A model generated the notes under the pieces. It was not told the DNA's origin. It worked only from the letters and a program-made list of their open reading frames with translations, and searched no databases. The translations under genes and the position numbers were made by a program. Source: Thermosediminibacteraceae bacterium (lineage in GTDB: Bacteria > Bacillota > Thermosediminibacteria > Thermosediminibacterales > Thermosediminibacteraceae). Taken from it: a stretch of 38,130 nt of DNA. Shown here piece after piece: positions 21,272 through 29,319 of the stretch (the stretch's first letter is position 1; every line of letters begins with the position of its first letter). Where the stretch lies: NCBI GenBank assembly GCA_021890755.1, contig JAKKUQ010000014.1, forward strand, positions 1 through 38,130, in the 5' to 3' direction.

Positions 21272-22126
21272 ATGAGCGTTATATCTAACCTCATTAATAC
21301 TGCTATTACAGACTTTATAACCAATCTCCTTGATAGCATTTTGAGTGTCTTTGCTGCTTTTGCTGGTGATGAAATGGCTTTGGCTCTAAAAATCCTTGAA
21401 ACGCCTTACGTAGTCAATGCGATTTCTCTTTCCAGGGCGCTGGCGGGGAGCCTTCTAGGTGTGAAGGTGGCTGCCGAAGCATTGAAAACGTATGTCCTAT
21501 ACAGCTCTGGAGACCCGAGTGCTGAACCACTTAGTATGCTTCGGCGGTCCGCTTTTTCAGCTTTTATGATTGGGGCAGGCCCCTGGGCAGTTACTACTGT
21601 TTACAAATTCGGCGGAGAGCTTGCCAGGGCAGTTGCAAAACTACCCTCTACAAATGCAGATAACCCATTGAACACAATATTTTCACTTTCGGCGTCATTC
21701 TCTGCAGCTCTTGTGGTGACGTCATTTGCGGCAGTAATTATCTGGGCGCTTATACTCATCCAGACCGGTATAAGGGCTGTGGAAATTGCGTTTCTCGCCG
21801 TATCGGGTCCCATCATGGCGGTAGGGCTTACCCGGCCCGACGAAGGGGTATGGTCCGTATGGTGGAGGGAGCTCATAGTCCTTTCCCTTTCCCAGGCAGT
21901 ACAGACCTTCATGATCCGCGGCTTCCTTTCCACCGCGGCGAATATGTTTTTTTCTTCGCCGATCCTCAATATGCTGATGCTTATCGGCTGGCTATGGGTG
22001 GCGTTCAAGACGCCAGCGGTGCTTCGGCAGTTCGCCTACCATTCCGGTATGGGATCCGCCATAGGCCACGCCGGCCAGACGGCGGGCAGTATGTTGGTCT
22101 TAAGGAGAATCATGTTGAGGGGGTAG
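21272..22126 (+). CDS. VirB6/TrbL-like channel membrane protein
   Basis: 284 residues with about six hydrophobic segments and a central extracellular or loop region. The order coupling protein, pilin-like, polytopic protein, PrgI, VirB4 matches Gram-positive conjugation systems, where this slot is the VirB6-type channel protein. Sequence similarity is not strong enough for me to name a family more exactly. It is followed six bases later by the PrgI gene. Confidence 0.75.
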   Translation: MSVISNLINTAITDFITNLLDSILSVFAAFAGDEMALALKILETPYVVNAISLSRALAGSLLGVKVAAEALKTYVLYSSGDPSAEPLSMLRRSAFSAFMIGAGPWAVTTVYKFGGELARAVAKLPSTNADNPLNTIFSLSASFSAALVVTSFAAVIIWALILIQTGIRAVEIAFLAVSGPIMAVGLTRPDEGVWSVWWRELIVLSLSQAVQTFMIRGFLSTAANMFFSSPILNMLMLIGWLWVAFKTPAVLRQFAYHSGMGSAIGHAGQTAGSMLVLRRIMLRG

Positions 22127-22132
22127 ACTGTT

Positions 22133-22426
22133 TTGTATCAGGTGCCTAAAAACATTTCTGCAAAGTTTGAGTTCTTTCCGGGTTTTGGATGGAAAGAACT
22201 TTTCTTTGTACTCGCAGGTCTTTTAACAGGCTTCTTATTTTATTTGTTTTTAGGCATTTTCATTGAATCTCCTGTAAAGTATCTGGCAATTTTCATCCCG
22301 GGAGGGCTTGCCTATTTCTTATCAGTCCCAGGCCCTGACGGGAATAGCGTAATAAGCCTTATTAAGTGCTACATTAAGTGGAGTAAAAAACAAAGAAGAT
22401 ACCTCTATATTCAGGAGGGTATGTAG
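22133..22426 (+). CDS. PrgI/VirB3-like membrane protein
   Basis: 97 residues starting at TTG 22133. YQVPKNISAKFEFFPGFGWK followed by two membrane spans and KKQRRYLYIQ matches the PrgI family of Gram-positive conjugation systems, which corresponds to VirB3. It acts in the membrane with VirB4. Its stop immediately precedes the ATG of the VirB4 N-terminal gene. Confidence 0.85.
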   Translation: MYQVPKNISAKFEFFPGFGWKELFFVLAGLLTGFLFYLFLGIFIESPVKYLAIFIPGGLAYFLSVPGPDGNSVISLIKCYIKWSKKQRRYLYIQEGM

Positions 22427-23071
22427 ATGCTTAAAAAGCTTCTAAAAGATAAAACTTCGAAAGCCGAGAAGGCAAAAATAGAAGAGCAGAGGAAGAAGTC
22501 CGTCCAGGAATGGCTACCGGTCATCGACATCACAGAAAACTTCATTAAACTTAAAGACGGCCGCTATGTAAGTGTCTTAAAAGTCAGGCCGCTCAATATT
22601 GGATTAAAAAGTGAAAACGAGAAAAAGAGGATAATACACTCCGTATTCGAGACCTTAAACGGCTTAAAAGAGCCTCTACAGATATTCTCCATGGGCAGAC
22701 CCGTAGACCTCGACCCCTATATCCAGGCTCTCAATACAAAATCGAGAGAGGAAATAAACATCACAAAGAAAAGGTTACTTCAGGAGTATTTGAAATACGT
22801 GGCCTCCATTGCAACTGGTGGCGAAGCGATAGAGAGGAGATTTTTTATCATGCTTTCCGGGAAAGAGAAGGATGAATTAAAGACAAAGGCCCACGAGCTT
22901 GCCGCAAATCTCGAAAAATCCGGACTGAAAGCGGAAATATGCACCGATCAGGATATTATTGACCTTCTCTTTTGTTTCTCTCACCCTTCACAGGCGGCGT
23001 TCGAGAAGCCTCCGGCGTTCGCTGGACCTTATCTTCCGCCGACATATTTTAATGGAGGTGACAGATTATGA
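22427..23071 (+). CDS. VirB4-like protein, N-terminal part encoded separately
   Basis: 214 residues resembling the N-terminal region of VirB4/TraC ATPases (ITENFIKLKDGRYVSVLKVR, then a helical arm). No P-loop is present. The next gene carries the ATPase half and starts at the overlapping ATGA. Together they total about 806 residues, a normal VirB4 length. The split may be a real two-subunit arrangement or an old frameshift; the clean ATGA junction and ribosome site (GGAGGTG) favour a functional split. Confidence 0.78.
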   Translation: MLKKLLKDKTSKAEKAKIEEQRKKSVQEWLPVIDITENFIKLKDGRYVSVLKVRPLNIGLKSENEKKRIIHSVFETLNGLKEPLQIFSMGRPVDLDPYIQALNTKSREEINITKKRLLQEYLKYVASIATGGEAIERRFFIMLSGKEKDELKTKAHELAANLEKSGLKAEICTDQDIIDLLFCFSHPSQAAFEKPPAFAGPYLPPTYFNGGDRL

Positions 23072-24846
23072 AGAAAAGGCAGAATACAATCACGCTCACC
23101 GGCCTCATAGACATGCTTTCGCCACAGGCCCTTGAATTTAACGCACGTCAGCTCACATTCAACGACCAGCTAGCGAGAATTATGGTTATTTCCGGCTATC
23201 CTCCCAAGGTTAACGCAGCCTGGCTTTCGAGAATCGCATCAATGCCGGGGGTGATTTGCTCCGTTCATATTGAACCTACTGAGCCCACAAATCTCATCCA
23301 AAGTCTGAACAAAGCAATAGGCGAATACGCCGGCAGACTTGAAATGGGAGGCAACGCCCTTACAATACAGAGGACGGAACAGGCCCTCAAAGATGCCCAG
23401 GATCTTCTAAGAAAAATAGACCAGGAACAGCAGCAGGTTTTCTATGTTACCGTCGTCCTAATGGTACTCGCGCCGGACCAGCAGACTCTGGATCGCCGCA
23501 CCCGCCAGGTTGAGGCTGCCCTCGCCGCATCCGGCATGAGGGGAAGGACTCTTGTCTTCCGTCAGGAGGACGGGTTGAAAGCAGCAGGGCCCTGGTGCAT
23601 ACTCCCTAACGATGTGAAAGAAGCAGGGGCGAGGAACATGCCTGCCGAGACGGTAGCTGCTTCTTTTCCATTTACTGCTTCAGGCATAAATGACGGAAGC
23701 GGCATTGTCCTGGGAAAAGACAGAGACGGCGGCCTGGTGCTGATAGACATCTGGAAGCGCGGCGGCGACAGGACGAACTCCAACTGGACCATCCTGGCTA
23801 AACCCGGCGCAGGGAAAAGTTTTGCAGCAAAAATGCTCCTTTTAAGGGAATTCATTCAGGGCAGCAGGGTAATAATTATCGACCCGGAGCGGGAGTATAA
23901 AGAGATGTGTAGGCTGCTTGGTGGTTCGTGGGTCAACTGTGCTGGCGGGGAAGGGAGGATAAACCCCCTTCAGGTGCGTTTAAGACCGGTGGACGAAGAA
24001 AACGACACTGTTCATCAGAGTCCCCTCGCGCTACATATTCAGACACTAAGGACATTCTTCAGCCTCTACCTTCGTGACCTGACGGATATCGAGAAAGCAG
24101 CATTGGAAGATGCATTGATAGAGGTATACCATAGTGCCGGGATAACCTGGGACACTGACCCGAAAGATATACCTTCTGACAGTTGGCCTACGACAAAAGA
24201 GCTTTACGAATATTGCGTTGCCAAGGCAAAGACGAATCCTGAAGTCTACGGCAGGCTAGCAGTACTTTTAAAAAGGTGCGCTGAAGGTGCCGATGCCAAT
24301 CTCTGGGCCGGTCCCAGCACGGCGAAAGCAGAGTCGGACTTCATCGTGCTCGATGTCCACGACCTCCAGAATGCGGACGAAGGGGTAAGGAAGGCTCAAT
24401 ACTTCAATGTGCTGTCCTTTGCCTGGAATATCATAGAAAGAGACCGACAAGAACGGACTATACTCGTTGTAGATGAGGCATGGCTTTTGGTTGACCCGCA
24501 GACTCCTCAGGCCCTGGCCTTCCTTCGCGATACTTCCAAGCGTATCAGGAAGTATATGGGGAGCCTCGTTGTCATAAGCCAGAACGTTATAGACTTTCTC
24601 GCACCGGAGGTGCAGCGATACGGCCAGGCACTTCTCGATAACCCGACTTACAAACTCCTGCTAGCGCAGGGTGAGAAGGATTTGGAGGCTATAACAGGCC
24701 TCATGAACCTATCCGAGGCGGAACACGACCTGCTGGCCACGGCAAAAAGAGGTGAGGGCCTCCTGGTGGCGGGTAGCCAGAGAATTCATGTCAAAATCGA
24801 AGCTGCACCTTATGAGATGCAGTATCTTACCGGAGGAGGGAGCTGA
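23068..24846 (+). CDS. virB4: VirB4-like conjugation ATPase
   Basis: 592 residues. Walker A AKPGAGKSF near 245-253 and Walker B TILVVDEAWLL near 464, with the VISQN motif behind it, identify the VirB4/TraC/TraE ATPase family. It energises T4SS channel assembly and substrate transfer. It starts within the stop of the separate N-terminal gene and ends one base into the next start. The N-terminal 230 residues continue the VirB4 helical domain. Confidence 0.93.
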   Translation: MKKRQNTITLTGLIDMLSPQALEFNARQLTFNDQLARIMVISGYPPKVNAAWLSRIASMPGVICSVHIEPTEPTNLIQSLNKAIGEYAGRLEMGGNALTIQRTEQALKDAQDLLRKIDQEQQQVFYVTVVLMVLAPDQQTLDRRTRQVEAALAASGMRGRTLVFRQEDGLKAAGPWCILPNDVKEAGARNMPAETVAASFPFTASGINDGSGIVLGKDRDGGLVLIDIWKRGGDRTNSNWTILAKPGAGKSFAAKMLLLREFIQGSRVIIIDPEREYKEMCRLLGGSWVNCAGGEGRINPLQVRLRPVDEENDTVHQSPLALHIQTLRTFFSLYLRDLTDIEKAALEDALIEVYHSAGITWDTDPKDIPSDSWPTTKELYEYCVAKAKTNPEVYGRLAVLLKRCAEGADANLWAGPSTAKAESDFIVLDVHDLQNADEGVRKAQYFNVLSFAWNIIERDRQERTILVVDEAWLLVDPQTPQALAFLRDTSKRIRKYMGSLVVISQNVIDFLAPEVQRYGQALLDNPTYKLLLAQGEKDLEAITGLMNLSEAEHDLLATAKRGEGLLVAGSQRIHVKIEAAPYEMQYLTGGGS

Positions 24847-25778
24847 TGCATTTTGTTGGGAAACTGATTTTATCCTTTTTGCCGGAACCGGAGAAGATCA
24901 TCAAATTCCTGCTTGCCGTTTTTTTTATACCGGCTATACTGCTCATTCTGCTCTTCGCGGGGCCCATAGTTGCATACGAGAGGGTCCCGCTTGCTACTCC
25001 GAGCCAGATTAAAATTTATGTCGATGCCGCTGAGAAGGTAAGCGAAAGTACTAAAAACCCATACAGCGAAGGTGTCAGAGTTGACTGGAGGCTTTTGGTG
25101 GCTATAGATGCAGTTAGGTTTGAGCAGGACTTCAGTAAAGTTACCCCCGCCGGAGCCGAAAGGCTGGCTGAAATGTTTATCGAAAAGACGGATGAGATAG
25201 AGGTAAAAGAAGGAGATCCGCCGGTTACCAAAAGGTATCCGATATATAGGCTCAAGAGTCTTGATGAGGTCCTGGATGATCTCAATTTTTCAGCACAGGA
25301 AAAGGAAAAAGTTAAAGAGTTTCTGAGTATTGACTTTTCTTTTCTCCTTGAGGCCGACTCTGGCGTCCCTGATGGATGGATACCTTTGGAAGGAAGCTTA
25401 AAATGGCCCCTGCCGGGAGTTTATAAAATCACTTCAAGATACGGTCCCAGAATCGACCCCGTTTACGGAGGCAGTGGTTTTCACCGCGGAATAGACATCG
25501 CCGCGGCAACAGGCACACCTGTAGTAGCGGCGGCTGACGGCAGGGTGGCGTATGCAGGATGGTGCGGCGGCTACGGTATCGCAGTTTTCATCTGGCACGG
25601 AGATGGTATGGAGACCAGATACGCCCACCTTTCAGGGACGGCTGTAAGGCAAGGGGCTGTCGTGAAGGCCGGAGACATTATAGGCTATGTAGGGTCGACG
25701 GGAAAAAGTACCGGCCCCCACCTCCACTTTGAGGTCAGGGTCGGTGGAAAAGCCGTTAACCCCCTAGATTTTTTCTGA
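24846..25778 (+). CDS. Membrane-anchored M23 peptidase of the conjugation system
   Basis: 310 residues. A hydrophobic anchor (about 18-40) precedes a linker domain and a C-terminal LytM/M23 domain with HRGIDIA (near 211), YAHLS (near 258) and HLHFEV (near 293), the zinc and catalytic residues of lysostaphin-type endopeptidases. It should open the peptidoglycan locally for the secretion channel, as VirB1-like hydrolases do. The start overlaps the virB4 stop. Confidence 0.9.
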   Translation: MHFVGKLILSFLPEPEKIIKFLLAVFFIPAILLILLFAGPIVAYERVPLATPSQIKIYVDAAEKVSESTKNPYSEGVRVDWRLLVAIDAVRFEQDFSKVTPAGAERLAEMFIEKTDEIEVKEGDPPVTKRYPIYRLKSLDEVLDDLNFSAQEKEKVKEFLSIDFSFLLEADSGVPDGWIPLEGSLKWPLPGVYKITSRYGPRIDPVYGGSGFHRGIDIAAATGTPVVAAADGRVAYAGWCGGYGIAVFIWHGDGMETRYAHLSGTAVRQGAVVKAGDIIGYVGSTGKSTGPHLHFEVRVGGKAVNPLDFF

Positions 25779-25795
25779 TGATCGGAGGTCAGAAT

Positions 25796-26149
25796 ATGGA
25801 TGCATTACAAAAGTATGAAGAGGATGTAAAACTCTACGGTGCTTTCCTGGATGCTGCAAGGATTGCTGGAGAAAAGGCCGCCATATCACGGCATGAGTTA
25901 TTTTTATTCGACCCTGACAACCCGGCATTAATGATACCCATGAGAGAATACGCGCTATTGAAATCTCATCCGATTTTGATGCTGGCCGAAGTGCTTTTTG
26001 GAGGTAAGGAAGGTCCCGGCAGGGAAAACATCTCCCCGCAGATGGCTTTTCTTGCAGCGTCCGTTGCCTTAGGTCAGGGATACAGTGTTGACAGGGTTTT
26101 AAAGGTGCTGCAAAGGCTTTTTGTGAGGGAGCTGGAAAGGAGGGTATGA
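25796..26149 (+). CDS. Small protein of unknown function in the transfer operon
   Basis: 117 residues from ATG 25796, which follows GGAGGTC; an earlier ATG at 25778 overlaps the previous stop but would bury that site. Mostly helical, with a Pro/Asp-rich middle and a basic C-terminus (LQRLFVRELERRV). No family recognised. It precedes the TadZ-like gene by five bases, so the pair may act together. Confidence 0.7.
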   Translation: MDALQKYEEDVKLYGAFLDAARIAGEKAAISRHELFLFDPDNPALMIPMREYALLKSHPILMLAEVLFGGKEGPGRENISPQMAFLAASVALGQGYSVDRVLKVLQRLFVRELERRV

Positions 26150-26153
26150 ATTT

Positions 26154-27263
26154 TTGCTTATATCGGTAATTCTCACCAAGCAGAGATCGGAAGAGGTTAT
26201 AGAAGCTGTAAAAGAATCGGGAGAGATTATACTTGAGCAAGTAGGTACACTGGACTCTCAGGGGATAAAAGACGTATTGAATTCTGCGGCGAGGGTGGCG
26301 TCTGATATCCTCATCCTTGACCTGGATATTGGGTCTGGGAGGGATATAGTGGCTGCACTCCAAAGTTTCAGAATAGCAAGACCTCATACGAGAATTATCC
26401 TCCTTGCGCCGGACAGGGAGCCGGGAGACGTAATAGTATCTTCCCTAGTGGGATTAGGTATATACGACATTATATCAGGCCCGAAAGATTCTGACTGGGG
26501 AAAATTGGTCAGAGATGCCCTCGCCAATCAGCCGGCCACTTACGCCCAGGCTGCCAGGTGGCATACTGGGCAGTTTCTGAATAATTTTGTACCTGCAAAG
26601 GAACACGTTATTATAGAAGAAAGGCCTGCCGGTGTCGTCACTATAGCGGTAGCCGGTATTGCCCATGGTCTCGGATGCACTCATACGGCTCTCTCTATAG
26701 CTTCATTTCTTGCACGTTCAGGACATTCTGTGGCCATTATAGAGGACAGTCAGAGGCCTGCGCTCGATTTTTTATGCAGCGTTATGAAAGCTAGAGAAGG
26801 AAAGATTGAGGGGTCTTATACAATTCAAGGGCTGGACATATTCCCTTATAACGAGAGCGCAGGTGGTGAAAATTCAAATTATGATTTACTTATTAGAAAG
26901 ATAAAAGCTGGGCAGTACGAATATGTTGTCCGCGACCTTGGTGTTTTAGAATCGTCCAGGGTAAAGGATATGTATAGGGCCGATATGTCCTTTCTTGTAG
27001 CTTCGGCTGTAAAATGGCGCTGGTATGAGCTTTTAGGGAGCAAATTAGCCGACCTTAATTCGGTATCTTATATCCTTTTCCCGCTGGCTTCGAAAAGTGA
27101 TATTGATGATTTTTTGTTTTATGCAGGAATTAGAGGGGAGGCTTTACCATATTCTCCAAATCCGTTTTTCAGGGATAATGATGAACTCTATTCCAAGCTG
27201 CTGACTTCCGTCCTTCCGCAGAGGCAGCGTAAGAAATCTTTATTTAGATTTTCGCCATTTTAG
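26154..27263 (+). CDS. TadZ/CpaE-like protein with degenerate P-loop
   Basis: 369 residues from TTG 26154, about nine bases after GGAGGG. The N-terminal 125 residues look like a receiver-type domain (ILILDLDIGSGRDIVAAL, then IILLAPDREPGDVI). The C-terminal part has a MinD-like fold with GIAHGLGCTHTALSIA where a Walker A should be; the invariant Lys of GK[T/S] is missing (CTHT). CpaE/TadZ proteins combine a receiver-like domain with a MinD-like domain and localise the Tad machine. This would be a second such protein, at the far end of the transfer operon. Confidence 0.7.
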   Translation: MLISVILTKQRSEEVIEAVKESGEIILEQVGTLDSQGIKDVLNSAARVASDILILDLDIGSGRDIVAALQSFRIARPHTRIILLAPDREPGDVIVSSLVGLGIYDIISGPKDSDWGKLVRDALANQPATYAQAARWHTGQFLNNFVPAKEHVIIEERPAGVVTIAVAGIAHGLGCTHTALSIASFLARSGHSVAIIEDSQRPALDFLCSVMKAREGKIEGSYTIQGLDIFPYNESAGGENSNYDLLIRKIKAGQYEYVVRDLGVLESSRVKDMYRADMSFLVASAVKWRWYELLGSKLADLNSVSYILFPLASKSDIDDFLFYAGIRGEALPYSPNPFFRDNDELYSKLLTSVLPQRQRKKSLFRFSPF

Positions 27264-27277
27264 GCCTTTTTAGGCCT

Positions 27278-27636
27278 CGGCCCTGCATCGAGCCTCTTGT
27301 GGGCTCCATGCAGGGCTAAAAATTAGGCACCTCCGCTTCGGGCTTAAGCCCTGGCGGAAGTGCCCTAAAAGCGGTATAGAAAAAAGACAACAACCCCGGC
27401 CTCCGGCCGGGTAAATTATCGCCTCACGGCCCCGGCTATTATAACATCCCGGCGCGGGCTTCCGGCAAGGGGTCCGCTTCGCCGCGGTGAGCATAAACGG
27501 CCTCCGCCCCGTCCCTTACGGGCCGGGTCCCCTCCAATTATCCCTCCCCGCGCCCCTTGCCTTCGCCCGGCCGGGACCTTCTTTGGTAGTCAAGCCGTGA
27601 GGCGGCTCACGGCAGGGGCGGGGGTCGGGAGTGCAG
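27278..27636. repeat. Long GC-rich non-coding repeat, copy 2
   Basis: Second copy of the 12741-13106 repeat, same orientation, 14.5 kb away. Leading hairpins lie at 27279-27316 and about 27324-27365; the core is 27386-27636, differing from copy 1 at four positions by my count. It follows the TadZ-like gene as copy 1 follows cpaB, and it is followed by a toxin-antitoxin pair. It fills most of the 472-bp gap before 27736. Confidence 0.9.
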
Positions 27637-27701
27637 GGCAATTAAGGGAGGTCAGGTGCAAGGTAGTTTCAGCCGTAATAGAAAATTTTATCAATTGATT
27701 G

Positions 27702-27710
27702 TGATATAAT
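27702..27710 (+). promoter_or_regulatory. Extended -10 promoter of the DUF4258/YgiT pair
   Basis: TGA-TATAAT (TATAAT at 27705-27710) forms an extended -10 about 25 bp before the DUF4258 start. There is no convincing -35, as at 13432. Confidence 0.5.
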
Positions 27711-27735
27711 AAACTGAGAAGGGGTTTGAAGTATT

Positions 27736-28050
27736 ATGGGAGAGTTTGATATAAAAATTATTAAAAAGCTAATCTTAAAAGGAAAATGGTTGTTAAGTGA
27801 TCACGCTTTAGAAAGGCTGATTGAACGTAATTTAAAAGTAGTGGATGTTTTAACTTCAATTCTTAATGGGGAAATATTAGAAGATTATCCAGAAGACCCA
27901 CGGGGGCACAGTGTATTAATTTTAGGGAGGAAAGATGAAACCTATATACATACAGTTTGCGGTTTAAAAGATGATTATTTAATTATAATTACAGCCTATA
28001 TTCCAGAACCTCCGAAGTGGGTTGATGAAAGGACGAGAGGAGGCAAATAA
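27736..28050 (+). CDS. DUF4258 protein (probable toxin)
   Basis: 104 residues: SDHALERLIERNLKVVDVLT, then a beta-rich part with YIHTVCGLKDDYLIIITAYIP, matching the DUF4258 family. Members are often paired with a YgiT/MqsA zinc-finger protein and are thought to be RNase-type toxins. The partner gene starts 1 bp after this stop, with GGAGGC between. AAGGGG precedes the start. The pair sits next to the second long repeat. Confidence 0.8.
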   Translation: MGEFDIKIIKKLILKGKWLLSDHALERLIERNLKVVDVLTSILNGEILEDYPEDPRGHSVLILGRKDETYIHTVCGLKDDYLIIITAYIPEPPKWVDERTRGGK

Positions 28051-28051
28051 A

Positions 28052-28282
28052 ATGACTAAATGTTTGTATTGCAAAGGCACATTAGTGAGGAAAAGAGTCA
28101 GGGTTGAAAAATGGGTCAATGAAAAATTGATTGTAATAGAAAATGTCCCGGCCCTTGTATGTGAAGAATGCGGAGAAAAATACTATGACGCAGAGACGGC
28201 ATTAAAACTCGATGAATTCTTATATGAGACTAAACCCGACAGAATTATTCAAGTACCGGTTTTTGAATATAAGGAAGGATAA
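28052..28282 (+). CDS. YgiT-type zinc-finger antitoxin
   Basis: 76 residues from ATG 28052 (GAGGAGGC upstream; an earlier TTG at 28022 lies inside the toxin gene). Two zinc-ligand pairs, CLYC near the start and CEECGEKYYD near 37, identify the YgiT/MqsA N-terminal domain. There is no DNA-binding C-terminal domain, as is usual for the short form. It likely neutralises the DUF4258 product. Confidence 0.85.
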   Translation: MTKCLYCKGTLVRKRVRVEKWVNEKLIVIENVPALVCEECGEKYYDAETALKLDEFLYETKPDRIIQVPVFEYKEG

Positions 28283-28306
28283 ATACAAATTAAAAGAGGT
28301 GATCTT

Positions 28307-29239
28307 ATGAAGAAAATATTATCATTAACCCTTATCCTCATATTCCTGGCCACTCCCCTTTCCGTTATGGCGGAAGGCCAGGATGAACTGCCGTATCAGG
28401 AGCTAATCGATAAGGGATGGCTCTACAAGGAAGATTGGAATGTTGAAGGCGAATGGGAGATTGTTCCAGAAAAAATAATGGAGGTAGCCTATCATCCTTC
28501 ACTGAAACAAAGTGATAGAATAATTGCTGTCTTGGGATCTAAAAACTATGCGAGATTGTATGATATAACAAGAAGATATACATCATCGGATTACCATTTG
28601 GAATTGTATAAACCAGATACACAGGAATTTTGGGATCTCCAAGCTGAAGTAGGTGATATTTTAGCAACTACTTTGATGACTATAAACGGAGAAGATTGGC
28701 AAAATAGCAAATATAGAGATATGATACTAAAAGGAACATTTAAAAGATGGCCTATGCTAAATGACCCTGCATATTTGAAATATATACTCGATCCAAAATA
28801 TAATGGAATGACTGCCGAATATATATACTTCAGTGACGGGGTTGAGCTTTATCTTAACAGTGACATAATGAATGTGAGATATGAATTGCAGGAAACTCAG
28901 AAGAAACTACCATTGAAGGTGTTCTCTGATGGCGGTCACGCAATGATACCTCTGAGGGGCGTGTTGGAAGCATTAGGAGCTACAGTAGAATATGACCATG
29001 CGACAAGAAAAATAACCATAAAAGATAAAGGACATACAATAATACTAAAAGTCGGTTCTGATATTGCAGAAGTTGATGGTGTGACTAAGAAAATGCCCAG
29101 ACCTGTATATGTCAAAAATGGATATTCACTCATTCCATTACGCTTTGTGAGAAACCTAGACCACTGGGTAGGATTCTTCCCCGAAGATGGAAACAGGATT
29201 GCAATATTTAGAGCCAAAGAATGCCCACCACTAAGATAG
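28307..29239 (+). CDS. Secreted protein with copper-amine-oxidase-like stalk domain
   Basis: 310 residues with a signal peptide (KKILSLTLILIFLATPLSVMA). The C-terminal 95 residues (AMIPLRGVLEALGATVEYD, then SLIPLRFVRNLDHWVGF) are the copper amine oxidase N-terminal-like stalk domain common in surface proteins of clostridia. The middle 170 residues are unrecognised. AGAGGTG precedes the ATG. It sits ahead of the giant PKD protein and ends at a strong terminator. Confidence 0.85.
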   Translation: MKKILSLTLILIFLATPLSVMAEGQDELPYQELIDKGWLYKEDWNVEGEWEIVPEKIMEVAYHPSLKQSDRIIAVLGSKNYARLYDITRRYTSSDYHLELYKPDTQEFWDLQAEVGDILATTLMTINGEDWQNSKYRDMILKGTFKRWPMLNDPAYLKYILDPKYNGMTAEYIYFSDGVELYLNSDIMNVRYELQETQKKLPLKVFSDGGHAMIPLRGVLEALGATVEYDHATRKITIKDKGHTIILKVGSDIAEVDGVTKKMPRPVYVKNGYSLIPLRFVRNLDHWVGFFPEDGNRIAIFRAKECPPLR

Positions 29240-29247
29240 AGTATTAG

Positions 29248-29281
29248 AAGGTGCTGTCTCAAAACAGACAGCACCTTTTTT
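29248..29281 (+). terminator. Rho-independent terminator after the stalk-domain gene
   Basis: AAGGTGCTGTCT (29248-29259) and AGACAGCACCTT (29266-29277) pair perfectly around CAAAAC, followed by a run of T. The next gene starts about 40 bp further, so it must have its own promoter or depend on readthrough. Confidence 0.9.
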
Positions 29282-29319
29282 ATACCTCTAAATACAAAAC
29301 AGAGAAAAGGGGTGATACC

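Noticed and set aside
12741-27636. Composite transposon bounded by the two long repeats
   Set aside because: The repeats contain no transposase gene, no IS-type terminal inverted repeats and no visible target-site duplication.
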